A program made the position numbers and the translations under genes. Of a DNA stretch of 64,000 bases, positions 47,990-60,776 are shown in pieces. Source of the DNA: Allantophomopsis cytisporea. Lineage: Eukaryota > Ascomycota > Leotiomycetes > Phacidiales > Phacidiaceae. The DNA is taken from assembly GCA_024752435.1 (NCBI GenBank), contig CP103036.1:186001-250000 (forward strand). The letters are read 5' to 3'. Within the stretch, counting starts at the first letter, position 1; every line of letters begins with the position of its first letter. Below the pieces are notes generated by a model, which saw nothing but the letters and a program-made list of their open reading frames with translations, was not told the DNA's origin and searched no databases.

Positions 47990-48073
47990 GCCTGCGTAGC
48001 TCAATTGGTTAGAGCATCTGACTCTTATTCATAAGAAATCAGAAGGTTGGGGGTTCGACCCCCCCCGGGGGCT
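47990..48073 (+). tRNA. tRNA-Lys(CUU) with a 10-nt intron
   Basis: Cloverleaf: acceptor GCCTGCG, D arm GCTC/GAGC with loop AATTGGTTA, anticodon stem TCTGA/TCAGA, loop beginning CTCTTA (anticodon CTT), T arm GGGGG-TTCGACC-CCCCC, 3' acceptor CGGGGGC and discriminator T. The anticodon region is 10 nt longer than a 7-nt loop, fitting an intron after position 37. The acceptor stem has one G-G mismatch (5th pair) and one T-G wobble; the rest pairs. A T-run follows at about 48099-48120. Confidence 0.9.
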
Positions 48074-49202
48074 CAATTCCCTCAGAGATTGCCATTCTTT
48101 TTGCTTTTTTGTTCTTTTTGTGGAGGGGGTGAGAGTATGGTGTAGAGTATATAGTGATGGAACAGAGATGTCACTAAAAGTTTTTTCTTTTTTTCTTCTT
48201 CTGAGGCAAATTGGTCGATGCTCAGGTACGTGGATCTAGAACTACAATACGCGTGGTGGTACTCCATTAGAAGGAGGTGTCAAGCGACAGGGAGATATTC
48301 ACTGAATTAGTTTCTGTTCCGCTCATATCATCATGAAGGAACATTGTGATGTATACAGCCTAATGGCGAGTATTGCATTTGGTAAGTTTTGATGGTCAAC
48401 TATATTAAAAGTTGTGCTAGGGAAGTAGACGAGGAGAGAACGACTTGAGGATGATGAGTATTTAAGGAATCATGTCTGTTGAAGTATAACAAACAAATTA
48501 TGTTAAAACTGTCTTGGTTTATATGAGGGAGTATCTATTTCAACGCAACGACTACAAAACGAACAGTTCAATGGTGACGACAAGGTGAGCCAAATTATTA
48601 TGATGACTGATAATTTGAGATAATTTGGATAACGAGGCAAGATAGTAGTGCTAGAAGATACGGATCAATGACAGATACAAAAGCTTTAGCTTCTGCAAGT
48701 TTTGTAGTCTGTGGCCAAGACTTTGGCTACACATGAATGATCTCGTCATGGTAGATGTACAGGAGAATGTGTGAAGTAGTTCAGTCGAGGTCAACTCCAC
48801 TCCGCTTGTTAACCTCATGGTAAGCAACTGGGTATATCATGAAGAGAATGCCCTAGCAGAATTTTGGAGTCATTACTTAGATAGTCATCCAGCCCCTCCA
48901 AGCACATAGCTTGGCTATTAAAGAACAAATTAACAGAACACTCCTGACAATCTATATAGCAAGTGTACCAAATATCTTGTATGGCGATTAGTTCTCAAAT
49001 TAGCAGCTCCTAAAAGGTCCACCAAAACTTCTGAGTCCCCCTTTTCTACCATCTGATCACTCTTTTGCTCTTCCCGCAGAGCGATCTCAAGTCCATCATT
49101 GATCTGGTCTTCAAGACAGCTACCGAAATGGGCTCATAATCGACAGAGAACCATTGACGATTGTGACAGTGATTAACATTATAACTCAACACAAATTCTA
49201 GT
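48074..49202. other. intergenic
   Basis: Region between tRNA-Lys and the 3' end of the sugar porter. T-rich stretches follow the tRNA. No coding frame or repeat recognised. Confidence 0.55.
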
Positions 49203-51197
49203 CTATTGGACTCTAGTCTCTAAAGGCTCGATGTTCTTCAGATCAATCCCGCCGCTTCTGCTGTCATTCTCAATCTTTTTGTCTGTTACCTTGGCTACCT
49301 CCTCGACCAAATGGTCTCGAGCTTCTTCGCCATCGATAATAACAGCCATCTCTTCTAATGATGCACCCGATGTCTCAACAAAGAGGAAATAGACAACAAG
49401 GAGCTCGACAAACAACCAGACATCGTAGACAATGTAATCTAGCCGGAATCAGTACAAGTTTTGTTTGTATTGTTTTATGTTTCGGAGAATATTTACACTT
49501 CCACTTGATAGCGGTAACAGCAATCGGATTGGCATATTGATTGAAGATCAGAGCCAAAGCTACAAACAAGTTATATAAAACAAGGCCCTGCAAATTTGTT
49601 AACATAATTTCAGTAAAAGGTGAAAGATTACGAATACCCGAGCTCGCAAGTTGTAAGGCAAGATCTCTACCACATATGTAACTTGAAGAGGAGTCCACCC
49701 AATATTAAAGGCTAAGTTGTAGAGGAATATCATAGCAAGGACACCTGTTGCGAGACCAGTAGATCCCGACCCATCGAGATTAGATGTCTTCTCATACGTC
49801 GCTTCAAGACCGGTCCAGACTATTTACTTGTTAGTAATTACTCTAAAAGCAATTTTAGTAAAGACTGACTGATATAGGTGATTAGCATGCCCGCGGTAGA
49901 AACCAAGAACATGGTCCGGCGTTTGAAACGGTTAACCAAATAGGCAAAGAGCCAACTAGTGACCAGGTTCCAGATAGATAGGATGCCATTAATGAGAGTC
50001 TGCGTGTTCTCCGATTTATACCCAATGGAGTCGAGAATCAGCGTAAGATAGTAAGAAATCAGACCGTTTCCACTCCACTGCGAGAAGAAGCCCACCGCCA
50101 GAATGAGAAAGAATCGAAGGCGGTTGCCCTTAGTCTTGAAGAAAGACGCGTAGGAAGTTGATGAATGTTGAGCTTCCTCCATCTGTAAAGCCAGTTTGAT
50201 TTCCGCAAGCTCAATGAGAACAAGAGGATCGTCAGGGTTTGAGTTGGCATGATACTCGGTAATGATTTGCTTTGCTTCCTCATCGCGACCCTTAGATACG
50301 AGCCAACGAGGAGATTCGATAATGCAGAAGCAGAGACATAGCTGAAGGACACTGGATAGTGCTTGCAGGATTGAAGGGATTCGCCAACTCCAATTGTTGT
50401 CGATGCGAAAGGTTCCATAGGTGGTCCATGCCGCTACAATGGAACCTAGACTCCACAGAGCATTGTACATACTCACAAGTTGGCCCTTAAACGATCAGCC
50501 CAGGAAAACTACAAGAGCTTGTCTAGATACGTAGGTGCTTGTTACCTTTTGTGTAGGGAAGGCAAGCTCCATCAGAAGAAGAGGAGCAGCAGTAATGTTA
50601 AAAGCTAAACCAAAGCCAAGGATACCACGCGCCGCAATGAACATGCCATCTGTTTCGCCAGTTATAAAATTGAACCAAACATAACGACTGCTCCATTTAA
50701 CTTACTGTTTTGAGCTGCACCTTGTAGTATCACGCCTACAAGGAGAATAAAAGCACCGAAGAGAAGAGTTGGTCGACGCCCAAATTTATCACACGCAATG
50801 GCACAAAAGGGTAGAGCCACCAACTGACCCACATTCTGAATAGCGTTTAATCTGAGAGCATTAGCAGGCACATCTCATCAACTTGCATAAGGCGGATATG
50901 GCTACTGACAGTGCTAATGTGCTCGCTTTAGGATTATGAAAGAACGCATTCCACTGGTCAAGTGACTGCAAACCGTCTGCAATGATTCCGTTGTCAGCAC
51001 AGTATACTCCCTACGTTGGGTTAGACTATCGGGAACTCACTCATCATAGAGCTATCGTAGCCGGTGGCATAACTAGACACCAGGGAGAGGACGAGGATGA
51101 GGTTGATTTTGATGATACCACGATCAGCGAAGAAGCCAGTCTTGCGACCAACCAATGCACCGTCGATGGTGACTGGTGCCAGAGAAGATGACAACAT
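49203..51197 (-). CDS. MFS sugar porter, lactose-permease type
   Basis: Predicted 532-residue 12-helix sugar transporter. Exons 51197-51041, 50976-50910, 50851-50706, 50649-50546, 50485-49870, 49819-49638, 49587-49497 and 49438-49203, all in phase. Typical blocks: SSYATGYDSSMMNGLQSL in helix 1, CDKFGRRPTLL, AARGILGFGLAFNITAAPLLLMELAFPTQKG in helices 4-5, IIESPRWLVSKGRDEEA, FFSQWSGNGLISYYL, NRFKRRTMF and, at the C-terminus, VYDVWLFVELLVVYFLFVETSGASLEE. This pattern is that of fungal lactose-permease (LAC12-like) and related hexose/oligosaccharide carriers. No glycosidase of matching type is adjacent; the substrate cannot be settled. The start is the ATG before LSSSLAPVTIDGALV. Confidence 0.9.
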
Positions 51198-52740
51198 CGG
51201 ACGAGAGATGTAGAAAACGATGGCAAAGAGAATTAGAAGAGAAACTAAGCGCTACAGCGCAAAAACGATGTCACTGCTCCTGTATACTTAATTTAATAGA
51301 CCTCGATTTAAGACCGGAAACTCCGTATGCGTCTTCTAAACAGATGCATTAAAGAAACAGGAATTTTTCTAGACATCACAACTGATATACAGCTGCACTT
51401 CCAACAAGTTGGTCGAATATCCGAAAAGACTTATCTGCTCTGATCAAGCCTCCAGGCTGGCATGAGATAAGGACAGGATAAAACTCCGACACTAAATTAT
51501 ACTCCCCAGTAATTTGATTACTCGGCGTAGCTCGATCTTGCAGGGTAGCATTGGTTGTTTATGCTGCACTGCAGATAGGCTTCAGCCAATCTACAGCTAC
51601 AGCCAGCATCGTGCATGGTAGAAGCGGCGACGATATCAGACGTTGCGCCGTTGACCACGAGCCAGGGTCCAAGGAGAGATCTCATATGAAAAACGATGTC
51701 CAATCTCAGAGTCTGTTAAGTCAGCATGTCTTTCTCAATCTCAGTACCTGGGATCCGGACCGTGTCTACTCTGCTATGGTGGCCTGCCTTGATCAATGTA
51801 CAAGGAATATCTCGTACTTCGGATATCAGATGGTGCGCCGTGAAGACCGGTGCGGGGATAGATAACAATCTTTAATCGTACGAACCTTGCAGGATCTGAT
51901 ATAGCCCCGCATTTTCTTAGCTTCTATAGAAAAGCAACGTAGTATCGCTCGAAAGATCACCATGATACGGAGTACTATTATGGCTGTCTTTTATGACTTT
52001 CAATTTATAGATTCGCGGCTAAATTCCTTTGCGCTTTCTAGCACGCCTTAATGCTTCTCTATATGCTGAATTCTTAAATTCTCCACTATTGTGCCACTGG
52101 CGATGAATCTTGCATATTAAAATATTTATATTCACGGGCTGATGGTCGCCTCTAGCCTATTATTGTCTGCTGTACTAGAGAATGACCTCCGATGACATGG
52201 GTTTGGATATTCCGCTATTGTGGTCCGTAACGTCGTAAGTGCCAGTGGCAGCATTGTGCTCTAATGAGAACGTTGAAAGAAAATAAGAAAAAAGGAGTCA
52301 GATATCGTGATCGTTGATGAAGTCTGGACGGATGTTACGAGTGCAGCCGTGACATTAGATAAGGCTGTAGGTAGATATTTCCTATCAACATAATATCTAT
52401 CGTAAGCAAAGGTGGGGGAGGGCGCGGCGTAGAGTCGGTTCGGGTCAGGAGTGTGTGTTGGATGTCGGGAAGACCAGGGGGTAGGTTGGACTCGGGCCGG
52501 GCTTTGCCTTTCTTCACCGTTCGGTTTCTGAGAAGATGCTAACAAGGGCTGGAGTTTTCTGAGGATTGCTTCATACCCTTCTACCGGTCTCCGGGCCAAG
52601 AGGCCCCCACTGGACCCTGGACCCTCCATAGTCTAACGAGATGTCTATATAACTGGTTCAGCAGCATATCTCCTCGCACGCTCATCTTTAAATTTCCCTG
52701 CGGTTCATTCGCTGTCTATTTCAATAGCAGCTTCATCGTC
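51198..52740. other. intergenic
   Basis: Divergent promoter region of the sugar porter and the secreted protein. Frames at 51518-51865 and 52261-52629 have no family resemblance. Nothing else recognised. Confidence 0.5.
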
Positions 52741-54597
52741 ATGCGTGTCTCCGCCACCGCTTTCGGTGCTCTCGTTGCTGCTTCAACGGCTCATGCTCAG
52801 CGGAGCCAAAACCTTACTCTTGGTAAGTAGTATGCCGCTTCTATTTAGCCCTGGACGACTAATCATCCTGCAGCTGCCCAGGACCTGTTTGATTTCTCCA
52901 TGTCAATTCAAGATCTTCGATGGGATGACTCATACAAGTACCAATGGTATCTTGACAATGGCCCTTGGTCAATTCGTTTCACCTCTTGGTATACTGCAGG
53001 CCTCCTACATCGCAACCAGGGCAATGACGTAGCTAATGCTGAGGCTGCTCTGCAGAACATGTAAAGAACCAAGCTCTATGAAGCACTTGTGCCCTAAATT
53101 GACACATTCGCAGCCTTGACGTACAGATGAACTACAATTTTGGGTCTGCCTGGTATGGTGACTTCAAACTATCTCCCGATGGTAAGCTAAGGCGAGACTT
53201 GTATAAATTGTCTTTAACTGATACTATGCAGAGCCGAATCCTACACCGAATTCGAATCTGTATCCTCCAGAGGTCTATGTATGTTGTACATTGTATAGAA
53301 AGTGCTGATCAAGAGTGCATACTAACAAGAAGTCCAGGGTACATATGATCCTAACTGGCGTGAGTTTGTTGGTAGCCAGCTTGTCCAAGTGGTCTCCGAA
53401 TTTGAGCACCTACTCAGTCCAGAGCTTGTCACGAGCATCGAGACAGCGTTGGCCTACGATGCTGTTGGAGCGATGAGGCGGAATGGATCATTCCCCGAAG
53501 ATGACAATCTCATACTGGGTTACTCCAACCCACAATACATGCGTTTGTTAGTAGTTTCATGGATTGGTGAAAGACTCAACAACAAAACCTTTATAGATTT
53601 CGCCAACAACAAGGGTAGCGAATTGCTCGAGTTGTTCAACGCAAACGGCTCCAAGACTCTTGGCGAGTATAATGTGCCAACATACTACGGCATGGATATC
53701 TGGGCTCTGGCATCGCTCATCAAGTACGGTCCCAAGAACTCTACCGGACACATGAACGCTCCATATATCTTGAGCGAGCTGTGGAAGGACATTGCTGAGC
53801 ACTACAATCCCTACCTCGGTAACGTAGCTGGTCCATACGACCGCGCGTACTCTCGCGACATGCCGACACATAGTGCTGTTCTGGGCATGTGGTTCTGGGG
53901 GTTGTTCGGCCACCAAAAGGCACCTGTACCATACAAGGGCAATGATGACTTCCGTTACGACGCTACACAAGGTGCCGCTATTGCACTTCTGATGGACACA
54001 GTCAATAGCCTCTTGGACAATAGCACGGTCCATAAACTCACGGTGCCTTTCACCGAGGAACGGTTTCTCAGAAAGACCATCCGTGATGATCTTGACACTC
54101 CTACGCTGAGAGTAGCGACCTCGTGGCTCAGTAAGGAAGTCATGATCGGCGGACAAGAGCTCGCGGAGGATGTGAACCGAGGCAAACAGTTCGTTCCCGC
54201 CATCGTTCACTGGGCTGCGGATCCTAGCCATACCCCTTATCCTTACAGCGGCTGGTTCAGTCTATACCCTACCGCCTCGACCATAACGGCTGTCGCATCT
54301 GCCAACAAGTTGACCATCAGCTACCCCAACGCCACCCAGGATGGCAGTGACTTGTTCACATACATGATCTCGGGTATTCCGCCACATTGGAGCCTTGCTG
54401 GGAACTATGTGGATGGGTTCAGTAATTTGCCTTGCTTGGAGGTTAATGTTACTGGTGCCGAGGATTTCGAGTTGCAAGAAACCAATTACTACGGCAATGT
54501 TATATACAACCACTACTTCTATAATGTCACCTACGTGGTCCCATCAAATTACACTGGAGTCCCAAGCATGACTTTCGACGTCAAATATACCTGTTAG
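52741..54597 (+). CDS. secreted protein of unknown function
   Basis: Predicted 547-residue extracellular protein. Exons 52741-52822, 52874-53060, 53114-53181, 53232-53278 and 53338-54597. The N-terminus MRVSATAFGALVAASTAHAQ is a clear signal peptide. The body is rich in aromatic residues and N-glycosylation sequons (NKT, NGS, NST, NAT, NVT, NYT), contains repeated helical segments (WYTAGLLHRNQGNDVANAEA, YMRLLVVSWIGERLN, GMDIWALASLIKYG, SAVLGMWFWGLFGHQ) and ends in a beta-rich part with a C-terminal Cys. The alternating amphipathic helices would fit an (alpha/alpha) barrel glycosidase- or lyase-like fold, but I see no decisive catalytic motif, so no family is assigned. A single-copy neighbour-independent gene. 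Confidence 0.8.
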
Positions 54598-56183
54598 ACA
54601 AGGGCGCTTGGCTGCATGAAGTATTGTACTAAAATATATCAACAAAATGGGGGGCAATGAGAGCTTAGTTAATATTAATGCAGAGGGTTTCAACAAGTGA
54701 TGGTGAAGATTATGCTCTCAATAGAATCAGTTGTGACATGTGAATTGAACTGATCTGTCGATGAATACTCATGTTTTGGGAAATGAACGATGTCCTCGCT
54801 CATATCTTCTCCCAATTTGCTTGCTTTTCTAGAATAAAATAGTATTGCATATCAGGCCCACATTGAGAGCATACTGAAATGACAGGTTTTTATGTCATTA
54901 ATCGATTGGTTCGAAGCCGTATAATGGAGCAAGTGTTGAGGGGCTAACTTGAAGATGTTAGGTACCTAAATAATCATACCTATCAGAGTATAACCAATAA
55001 CTTACTTTGAAATCAGACTATATTATGGAATAACCAATTTAGACTCAAACACCACGAAAGAAAAGTATGATACTGATGAGAAGCCGAGTCCTTATCGTAG
55101 TTTGCCAGTTTTATTGCGCTGAAGCGTATATAACCATGGTTTCTGCAGGTTTCACTTGTTATACCAAATCAAAGTCAAGAAACTAGAGAGACTTTTCTCT
55201 GTTGAGCGTGGAAATGGTATATATACCATTTTTACTTACAAACTATAAAGCTGCTATGAGAGAGTGTTTTCAATAAAAAGTCAATTGATAACAAATTTGA
55301 AATCCAAGCTGAGAGGAAACTCAAAGACAGACATCCTACCCTCAGTGGTATATACATAGAAACATACATCTGCAGTATAAAAGTGCAAGTAACTCTGTCT
55401 TCAACTTGTCTCTTTCCAAGAAACCCCTTGTGGGTGCAGCACATGTCTTTTTTGAGCAACCGTGACAGATTGGGTTGGCGAACATGTCTTGACACGGCGA
55501 ATTGGGCCTGGTGAGTACCAAAATAACACCTTCCCACAACTAAGCGCGATATTGTGTCTGGTAACAACAGCGTGGCATCTATACAAACATTGAGCGTGTC
55601 ATTTTGGCGTTATGTGTTATAGCTGCGTGAGTTATCATATGCTATCGCTTTTCTTCTCCGAAGCCACTATTAGAACACTTCGACAACACAACTTCTTCCA
55701 GAGTGAATGAACAAACGAAAACAAGAAGAGAATCGCACTTCATACTGAAGTGCTTACTTCGTTGTTTTGATCCGATCTCTTGGTTTGCGTCCTAATACTT
55801 TGTGTCTGAGAGTTTATCATAAGACTTCTTCTCTCGCCGCTGCGCTCACCTGCGCTCCAAAACATCATCAAGGCGAGAATGAATCCCCGAGACTATGAGT
55901 ACCCTTGTATGCTGCTTCTGCACGTCTTTCTTCTCTCTCAAACAACCATCATCGTCGTGCTTCTGTGAAGCCATAATATCATCTTTTCTGATCACTGAAG
56001 ATATCTACACCAGACATCAGACGTGATTCCAAAGACTCCAACTCAAAACAACTCACACTAAGGTGTGACTCAATTCATCACTTGCTATCTTCCAACACTG
56101 GAATCGTCATCATCATTCCATCTCAACATCCAACATCAAAAGATCAAACCAAAACGTGTCAGACCGTGATAACGGGCTCCGCC
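54598..56183. other. intergenic
   Basis: 1.6 kb, AT-rich to about 55.3 kb. An in-frame upstream ATG at 56082 would lengthen the next protein by 34 residues. Minus-strand frames at 55232-55586 are unconvincing. Nothing else recognised. Confidence 0.5.
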
Positions 56184-57117
56184 ATGCCTCGGACTCATAC
56201 ATCACCATTCGCCAGCGTCCTATCAAACGCGTTGCTAGAAACCTACGCACCAGCCGAGCTCATCCACTCACCAGAAGAAACACCACCACTATCCCCAACC
56301 ACAACTCCATCCAACGGCCTCTCAGTAGCCGTCATGGAGCTCCCCTCAAGCAGATCCTCATCAACCAGCACAAGCAGCACCAACACCATCTGCGGAACTC
56401 CTATCGTCGCCTCACAGACCTCCATCCAGACCCCAACCTGGCAAGATCTGGTCGATGAAGCCTCGCGCCACTTCACAGCCCATGACCTTGAGCCCTGCCG
56501 CTTCACATGTCTAACCATCCTGCGTATCGCAGACATCCCGCTTCATATCCGGGCTATGACGCTGCAATGCCTATCGCAGGTGTCATACACGGCGAACATT
56601 GGCGAGGGTCGCGTCCGCTGGGAGGAACTTGACTATCTGTGCTCGAGAAATGAGCTGGTTGAGGCGAGAGACATTTGTTGGCGTTTGTTTGAGGAGGCGC
56701 GGAGCCAGAAGAATTTGGAGATTGTAAGGGAGATTCAGGAGAGGGGGGAGGAGCTTTGGAAGAGGAATGAGATGAAGGTGCCTTTTGGGTGGTATGATGA
56801 GGATTGGGAAGGTAAGTCACGTGTTAGCTGTGATGGTGTGATTCATGCTGAGTTTTTGCGTAGGTGTTGAGGAGGAAGATGGCTTGAGGGCGCAAGGTAT
56901 TCGGTTGAGAGAGGCGCGTGGTCGGGAGGTCATTCAGTGGAGGGAGGTGAAGTGGGAATCGGAGGAGAGTCCGGAGCAGAAGAGAGAGGACTCCACTCCT
57001 AGGAAGAGGGGTCTTGCGAAGAGGTTGAGGGATATGTGCTCTCAAGTGTCGCCCCGAAGGAAGTCTTGTGTGAGCTCGGTCGTCCCGTCGGATAGTCGGG
57101 ACTCTCTCGGAAGCTGA
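56184..57117 (+). CDS. uncharacterised protein
   Basis: Predicted 293-residue soluble protein; exons 56184-56811 and 56864-57117. The first 90 residues are Ser/Thr/Pro-rich and disordered. A helical block follows: TWQDLVDEASRHFTAHDLEPC, CLTILRIADIPLHIRAMTLQC, ELDYLCSRNELVEARDICWRL, which has the look of short TPR-like or adaptor helices. The C-terminal quarter is charged, ending in a basic/Ser-rich tail (KRGLAKRLRDMC). No enzyme motif, signal peptide or membrane segment is visible. ATG 56184 lies in a CCGCCATGCC context; ATG 56082 is an in-frame alternative whose extension looks like leader sequence. I do not recognise the family. Confidence 0.72.
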
Positions 57118-58741
57118 AGATATCACGTTTAGCCGCAGATTATGATCTTTGAGGAAAGGGTGTTTGTGTAAGGCATTGAGCATTTTGCAATGATATTTGG
57201 GTATGGCATGGATATCGGAGGAGTATGGTGTTTGGGTACAGCATTTAGGCATGTGGGAACGACAATCTGTGGGGGTTGAGTTCTGTTTTCCAGCATTATT
57301 TATGAAATTTCCTTGTTTGAGGAGTTCGTGGGTTAAGATGAGAGACAGACTAATAAATGATGAGATTTTGCAAAACCGTAGTGCATAAAATGACCCGCCA
57401 AGAAGAATGTCGCTTGCAATTCTCAGTCAACATGATGATTGATTAAGAATTGAGAAAATGTGACTTAGCCCAACTACTCACAATTGTACCCGGATATGGC
57501 ACCTGGATATACCCATAAGACCTCAAAACTCTCTCGTCCTTTCTCCCGAGTACTTTCCATAACCCCCATGCGGCATCGGAGTTCCTATTCAAATGCCTTG
57601 CCATTGGCACCTTGTTCCTCGAGGATACGAAGACCGAACTCCGCACACCGATATAAGCGCCACTACACAAGCTATCCTCGGCGCCCCACCCGTAGTCAAA
57701 GAACCCCAATCACTGATGGATCATGCACGACATGAAGGGAGGAATTGTGCAAGATTCCGGAGGCCTTGTTGACGTCGTAAGTGGGGAATGAATGCCCTTT
57801 TGTGGGATTGCAATGGTGTCCGTGGGGCCCCGCTTACCGGGATTGCGATCAACTCAAATGAGACCCCAAGAGTGAGCGAAGAGTGCCCCAAGACTATTGT
57901 GAAGATGTTCTGTGATCTTAGAGATAGAGACGAGACTGGAAGAAAAGACATGAAGAAAGGGAGAAGGGCAGATGGGATTTTGCCAGATTGTTTTTTGAGT
58001 GAGAAATGTAAGGAGAAGGATCTGTGTGATTTAAGTTGAGTAGAAACAGAGTTTGGTATCATGTGGTAACGAATAAATGATGCTCAATCAATATCCAAGC
58101 TTGGGTATACCTCTAGTACTTCTCTTGGGAAACCGATGTCCCGAGTTACGGAGGATTGGGCATTGGAGACTTAGGATTGGGGACTGGGGACGGACTGGGA
58201 TCATCGTCGAAATAGAGTAGCACCGGCCAAATACCGACAGACACCGCCGACGTCAATTGTCAATTGAGTGTATCCAAGACAACACCAGCTGCAAACACCC
58301 AAGTATCCGAACAACTCAACTTTAGCCTGTAATACTCAGCTACACTACACCAGGTACAATCAGAACCACCGAGAACTCCTCACGACATCGACCAATCTAC
58401 ATGAGAAGCACAAGTTGCCTTGATCTTAGGTATTTCATTAGTGGAGGGCTTGTCGATCCCCGCCTTGCCCATCACTGCTATCCCATCTCATCCCAAGCCA
58501 TCAAGCCCCCCCGCAATTGCCCACAGGACTTATGAATACTATCCAGCATGGGAGGGACATACCAAGTAGTAGTCAAAAACCAAGGCGCCATGAGTGGATA
58601 TCAGAAAAAGAAAAGAAAGCAAATGTCAAGCTTACTTTTCCTCATAAGCCATGCCCTCCCCCCATCCGCCAGCTCTTGATTCCTAAGCTGCGCGTCATCT
58701 CAGCCATTGTAGGCCTCATATTCCTGCTATACTTCACAACT
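57118..58741. other. intergenic
   Basis: 1.6 kb. A minus-strand 88-codon frame at 57443-57709 begins MGFFDYGWGAEDS and is not recognised; too weak to call. Upstream in-frame ATG at 58517 precedes the lactonase start but its product lacks signal-peptide character. Confidence 0.5.
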
Positions 58742-60214
58742 ATGCGTCCCTCAATCCTCCACTTCCTCACCGGCAGCCTCGCAACCGTCACGGCCACAAA
58801 TCTCTATGTGTCGTCGTACGGGGGCACCATCACGACGTTGAGCCTGATCCAGACATACAATGGGACTTACACGCTGGGGAAGACGTCCGTGAATTATGGC
58901 TCTTATCCTTCGCCCTCATGGCTTACACTTGATGCGGACAACGGCGTGCTGTATTGCGCTGATGAGAACTTGAGCGGTGGAAATGGCTCTCTCGCTTCGT
59001 ATTCCAGGTCGACAGCTGGCGTTCTCACGCAGATAGATCGCCATGAGACAATCACAGGCGGCGTGAGCTCGGTGATCTATAATGGCGGGAAAGGACAGGC
59101 AATGGCACATTAGTAAGTTCACGATTCTCAATTTCAAGCATTCACAGAATTCCTCACGCCTCTTCAAAACAACCATGGAAATAAAAATCAACCGGAAGAA
59201 ATCCAATGTACCATTACCAACTAACATCCCCAGCACCGGTTCAGCAGTATCATCCTGGGCCATCCTCTCATCGGGCGGTGTCTCCCCTCTACAGAATTTC
59301 ACCTTCACCCTATCCGAGCCCGGCCCCAATCCCTCCCGCCAAGATGCGCCACACCCGCACGAGGCGCTCGTCGATCCAACCGACTCCTTCATCCTCGTGC
59401 CTGACCTGGGCGCCGATTTAGTGCGCATCTTCAGCATCAACAGCACAACTTCCGAGTTGACACTGCGTACGCCGATTGCTGTACCTGCTGGATCGGGGCC
59501 GCGACATGGCGCTTTCTTGGTACAGGGCAACGTTACGTATTTCTTTTTGGTCAGTGAGTTGGGCAATACAGTTGTTACTTATGAGGTGGTGTATGAGGGC
59601 GATGAATTGGAATTCGTGAGTGTGTACAAGAGTGGAATTTTTGGGAATGCGAGCACTCCTGTCAACACGACGACTGCGGAGGTGATTGTTTCGGTAAGCT
59701 TGAATTTGTACACTATCATCTTGCTTATTTTCCTTTTTTTTTTTTTTTTTTTTTTTTTTGGTTATGAGGAATCCATGAAGATCTCATGGTTGACCCTCAC
59801 TTGATATCACCTACACCCTAAGCCCCTTCATATCTCCTTCCATTTATCTCAACACAATAAACTAACTCCCCATAGCCCGACCACAAATACCTCCTAACCT
59901 CAACCCGCAACGACACCTCCTTCACAATCCCCAACTTCGACCCCACAAACAGCACCGCCATAATCTCAGACAGTCTCCAAACCTGGGCCATCAAGCCAAA
60001 CGGCACGCTCCAATTCCTGCAAAACAGCCCGGCCGGCGGCTTTTTCCCACGCCAGTTTTCGCTGAACAAGGCGGGTACCCTTGCGGCGGTCGGACTACAG
60101 TACGGCTCGAGTGTCGTAATCGTGCAGAGGAACGCGAATGGCACTTTTGGGGACTTCGTGGCGGAAGTGGAGGTTGATGGACAGATTACGAGTGTTGTTT
60201 GGGATGAGCTTTAG
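58742..60214 (+). CDS. lactonase, seven-bladed beta-propeller type (secreted)
   Basis: Predicted 389-residue protein of the 6-phosphogluconolactonase / carboxy-cis,cis-muconate cyclase-like family. Exons 58742-59112, 59234-59693 and 59876-60214. The N-terminus (MRPSILHFLTGSLATVTATN) looks like a signal peptide, so an extracellular or cell-wall lactonase is likelier than a pentose-phosphate enzyme. Family features: NLYVSSYGGTITTL, PSWLTLDADNGVLYCADE, HPHEALVDPTDSFILVPDLGADLVRIF, GSGPRHGAFLVQG and the C-terminal FFPRQFSLNKAGTLAAVGLQ. The second intron (59694-59875) carries a 26-T run. The gene is convergent with the yellow-like propeller gene, 562 bp away. Confidence 0.87.
59734..59759. repeat. 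poly-T run inside an intron
   Basis: 26 consecutive T within the second intron of the lactonase gene, far from the splice sites. Confidence 0.85.
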
Positions 60215-60776
60215 AGGGGTTTATGATGGTTTAGATTATGATATAGATGAAATGGTTTTGAATGTTGCGGGTGAGCTTTGTAAGCTTATTGTGAAGATAT
60301 CTTATGTGGAATAGTTTTTGCTAGATGTTGGAGATGATATTGACTGTATGGATGATTATACTTGTATGAAGGTGAAGATAGCTAGTAGATCACGGTGTTA
60401 TATATTGCTAGCAAGTTAGACCAAACAAAACCTTGCAATGTCATATATGAATTCTGTAGGATGACATCGTTCAATTGAATAATGCTATTAGTGGTGTCGT
60501 TTAATGGTTGGAAGTATCAATATGCCACACATCAAGTGCTTAGGACATGATAAGCGATAGACAATTTCGTAAATAGGAAACATAGTCGAGGTAAGCTATG
60601 ATTGCTAGCTATAAATGCTTGTTACTAGCGGTAGGCTGCTAACTTGACAATTTGCCATCAAAAACTTATCCATCCTTGAAAGCTTTGACTTGTCAATATT
60701 TGCATCTCACAATAGTTACATAATCTCAAGCCAATACCTACCCATCCGCACAAAAAAACATACCTCTAACCCTATC
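60215..60776. other. intergenic, tail-to-tail
   Basis: 3' flanks of the two propeller genes. Nothing recognised. Confidence 0.55.

Noticed and set aside
51620..51850. Two similar segments containing ATATCAGA and TGCGCCGT
   Set aside because: Similarity is limited to about 20 bp and is not repeated further; not enough for a transposon remnant.
52261..52629. 122-codon minus-strand frame
   Set aside because: Proline/serine-rich without motif, ends in low-complexity sequence, and lies in the promoter of the secreted-protein gene.
57443..57709. 88-codon minus-strand frame beginning MGFFDYGWG
   Set aside because: Looks somewhat protein-like but has no supporting splice structure, neighbours or recognised family.
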